A stretch of DNA of 62,432 nucleotides from ZC4RG30 sp039932715 (GTDB taxonomy: Bacteria; Pseudomonadota; Gammaproteobacteria; Steroidobacterales; Steroidobacteraceae). The stretch is from the NCBI GenBank assembly GCA_039932715.1, contig JBDTPN010000018.1, forward strand, positions 1-62,432, in the 5' to 3' direction. Position 1 is the stretch's first letter. Each line of letters starts with the position of its first letter. Below, piece by piece: positions 60,954-62,432 of the stretch. The position numbers and the translations under genes are program-made. Below the pieces are notes generated by a model. It was not told where the DNA came from. It made no database searches and saw only the letters and a list, made by a program, of their open reading frames with translations.

Positions 60954-61640
60954 TTACTCCAGGCTGATGCGCACTGCGGCTGCAGCCGCCAGTGGCGCCA
61001 ACGTCAAACCCAGCACCACCAGGGCTGCCAGCAGATACAGCGGCCCCTCGGCGGACTCGCCCATTATCGCCAGCTGCGTGGCCCGTGCTCCGAACACCAG
61101 CGTCGGAATGGCCAGTGGCAATACCAGCAGCGATAGCAGCGCTCCGCCACGCCGTACGCCCAGCGTCAGGCCTGCACCGATCGCACCGATCAGGCTCAGG
61201 CTCACACTCCCCAGCAGCAAGGTCACCAGTACCATCGGTATTGACGAAGCCGGCGCACCCAACGACACAGCGGCAAGGGGCGCCACCATCGCCAGTGGCA
61301 GGCCGGTCAATATCCAGTGCGTGGCAGTCTTGGCAAGCAACAACGCCGCGAATGGTTGTCCAGACAGCGCAAACTGCTCCAGAGTTCCATCTTGGGCGTC
61401 TTCGCGGAACAGGAAATCCAGCGCCAGCATGGATGCCAGCATCAGCGCCACCCACAGCGCCGCGGGGGCCAGCTGCCGCAGCCGCCCCAGTTCGGGGTCC
61501 AGCGCCAACGGGAACAGCAGGGTTACGATCAGGAAAAAGGCCAGGGGCTGCAGCCAGTCGCCCGGGCGCCGAAACGCCAGCAACAGGTCGCGGCGCATGA
61601 CAGCACCGGCCGCTTGCGTGGCCGAACGGCGCAAAGTCAT
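60954..61640 (-). CDS. ccmB: ABC transporter permease CcmB
   Basis: 228 aa from ATG 61640, overlapping the ccmA stop (ATGA). Six TM helices; FRRPGDWLQPLAFFLIVTLLFPLAL and FREDAQDGTLEQFALS are family signatures. Works with CcmA to release haem-CcmE. Confidence 0.96.
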   Translation of the reverse strand: MTLRRSATQAAGAVMRRDLLLAFRRPGDWLQPLAFFLIVTLLFPLALDPELGRLRQLAPAALWVALMLASMLALDFLFREDAQDGTLEQFALSGQPFAALLLAKTATHWILTGLPLAMVAPLAAVSLGAPASSIPMVLVTLLLGSVSLSLIGAIGAGLTLGVRRGGALLSLLVLPLAIPTLVFGARATQLAIMGESAEGPLYLLAALVVLGLTLAPLAAAAAVRISLE

Positions 61641-62263
61641 GGCTGCTCCGCGGGGCTGCGCCACAGCCGACAGAGGGAGGAATCCACCGCCAGCGCCTGG
61701 TGCGCGGCGATCAATGCCATACCTCCGCCGCCCAGGTGGCGATCCAGCAAATCACACAGGATCTGCTGTCCCGAAGCGTCAAGGTTGGCAGCCGGTTCGT
61801 CGAGCAGCCACAGATTGGCATCCCACAGGAATACGCGCGCCAGGGCGACGCGGCGCTGCTGCCCGGCCGACAGGCTGCGCACTGGCTGATCCGAACGCAG
61901 CCCGGACAAGCCCACCTGCAATAACGCGTCGTGTATCTGCGGGATGCTTGCCCCGTTGCGCATTCCTGTAGCAAATCGCAGGTTCTCGGCCGCGGAAAGG
62001 TCGGCCTTGAGGGCCGGCTCATGGCCCAGGTAGGCAAGATCCAGATGAAAGGCATCGCGACCTGCAGTGATGTCCTGCCCTTTCCAGCGCACCTGCCCCG
62101 CTTCGGGATGCATGAAGCCTGCAATCGTGCGCAGCAAAGAAGTCTTGCCCGTGCCATTGGGCCATAACAACTGCAACACCTGTCCTGGCGCCAAGGTCAG
62201 GTTCAATCCGCGCAGCAGGTGCCGGTCGCCGCGCCACAGGTGCAGGTCACTGAGTTCGAGCAC
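61637..62263 (-). CDS. ccmA: ABC transporter ATPase CcmA with an altered Walker A
   Basis: 208 aa from GTG 62263, 5 nt after AAGGA. Signature LSAGQQRRVALARVF and Walker B LWLLDEPAANLD are intact. The P-loop reads WPNGTGKT at 34-41: the first Gly of GxxxxGKT is Trp (codon TGG). The GKT core is intact, so activity may remain. Drives release of haem-loaded CcmE. The start lies 21 nt from the 3' end of tRNA-Leu, so the operon probably shares its transcript with the tRNAs. Confidence 0.94.
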   Translation of the reverse strand: MLELSDLHLWRGDRHLLRGLNLTLAPGQVLQLLWPNGTGKTSLLRTIAGFMHPEAGQVRWKGQDITAGRDAFHLDLAYLGHEPALKADLSAAENLRFATGMRNGASIPQIHDALLQVGLSGLRSDQPVRSLSAGQQRRVALARVFLWDANLWLLDEPAANLDASGQQILCDLLDRHLGGGGMALIAAHQALAVDSSLCRLWRSPAEQP

Positions 62264-62284
62264 GATGTCCTTGTTTTTCAGTAT

Positions 62285-62371
62285 TGGTGCGGACGGCGGG
62301 ACTCGAACCCACACTCCCTTTCAGGAAGCAGATTTTAAGTCTGCTGCGTCTACCAGTTTCGCCACATCCGC
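62285..62371 (-). tRNA. tRNA-Leu (TAA)
   Basis: 87 nt with a long variable arm; acceptor GCGGATG/CGTCCGC, anticodon loop CTTAAAA (anticodon TAA), encoded CCA. Lies 8 nt downstream of tRNA-Cys and 21 nt upstream of ccmA. Confidence 0.96.
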
Positions 62372-62379
62372 ATAGAAGG

Positions 62380-62432
62380 TGGAGGCTAGGGTCGGAATCG
62401 AACCGGCGTACACGGCTTTGCAGGCCGCTGCA
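62380..62432 (-). tRNA. tRNA-Cys (GCA), partial
   Basis: 3' portion of a tRNA running off the window: anticodon region CCTGCAAAGCC (anticodon GCA), T-arm GGTTCGATTCC, acceptor strand CCTAGCC, discriminator T and encoded CCA. Confidence 0.92.

Overview
The window is GC-rich, densely packed DNA from a polarly flagellated gammaproteobacterium. The evidence is FlhF/FlhG, FleQ-type sigma-54 control, paired MotAB and MotCD stators, the order fleQ-fleR-fliE-fliF, and a ccmABCDEFGHI operon. Gene order and protein sequences recall Pseudomonas and Xanthomonadales/Nevskiales relatives, but the genus cannot be named from sequence alone.

Layout. (1) 1-4647: translation and repair genes, infC (partial, apparent ATC start), thrS, tRNA-Val, uvrB and tRNA-Asn. 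(2) 4648-6400: a small accessory block at the 3' end of tRNA-Asn. It holds two paralogous cysteine-rich lipoproteins and a PA2169-type four-helix protein, and is punctuated by two further degraded copies of the tRNA-Asn 3' end. The farther copy forms the 3' end of the neighbouring cheY-like gene. (3) 6358-48066: an almost uninterrupted flagellar locus. (4) 48067-53413: an M13 peptidase, an outer-membrane barrel protein, an Ada-like repair protein, a Tat-exported SDR and a putative 2OG-Fe(II) oxygenase. (5) 53420-62432: a PQQ dehydrogenase/cytochrome c fusion downstream of the complete cytochrome c maturation operon, preceded by tRNA-Leu and tRNA-Cys.

The flagellar locus contains regulators (FleQ, FleR, FliA, FlgM, FlhF, FlhG), export apparatus (FlhA, FlhB, FliH-FliR), MS ring, rod, hook, P and L rings, junction proteins, cap, flagellin, chaperones and two stators. 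Recognisable promoters fit the usual cascade: a sigma-70-like promoter with a FleQ-box-like palindrome before fleQ; sigma-54 promoters before fleR, fliL, fliG, flgB and flgA; sigma-28 promoters before fliC, flgM and motA.

The main novelty is how the rotor genes are organised. fliG is absent from its normal place between fliF and fliH, and fliM is absent between fliL and fliN. Both lie in a separate motA-motB-fliG-fliM-fliN-cheY cluster, where fliGMN-cheY has its own sigma-54 promoter and fliN is duplicated. The locus also lacks fleS, the receiver domains of FleQ and FleR, and the cheYZAB/cheW genes expected after fliA. Its only CheY-like protein has Arg in place of the conserved switch Lys and a tail encoded by tRNA-derived sequence.
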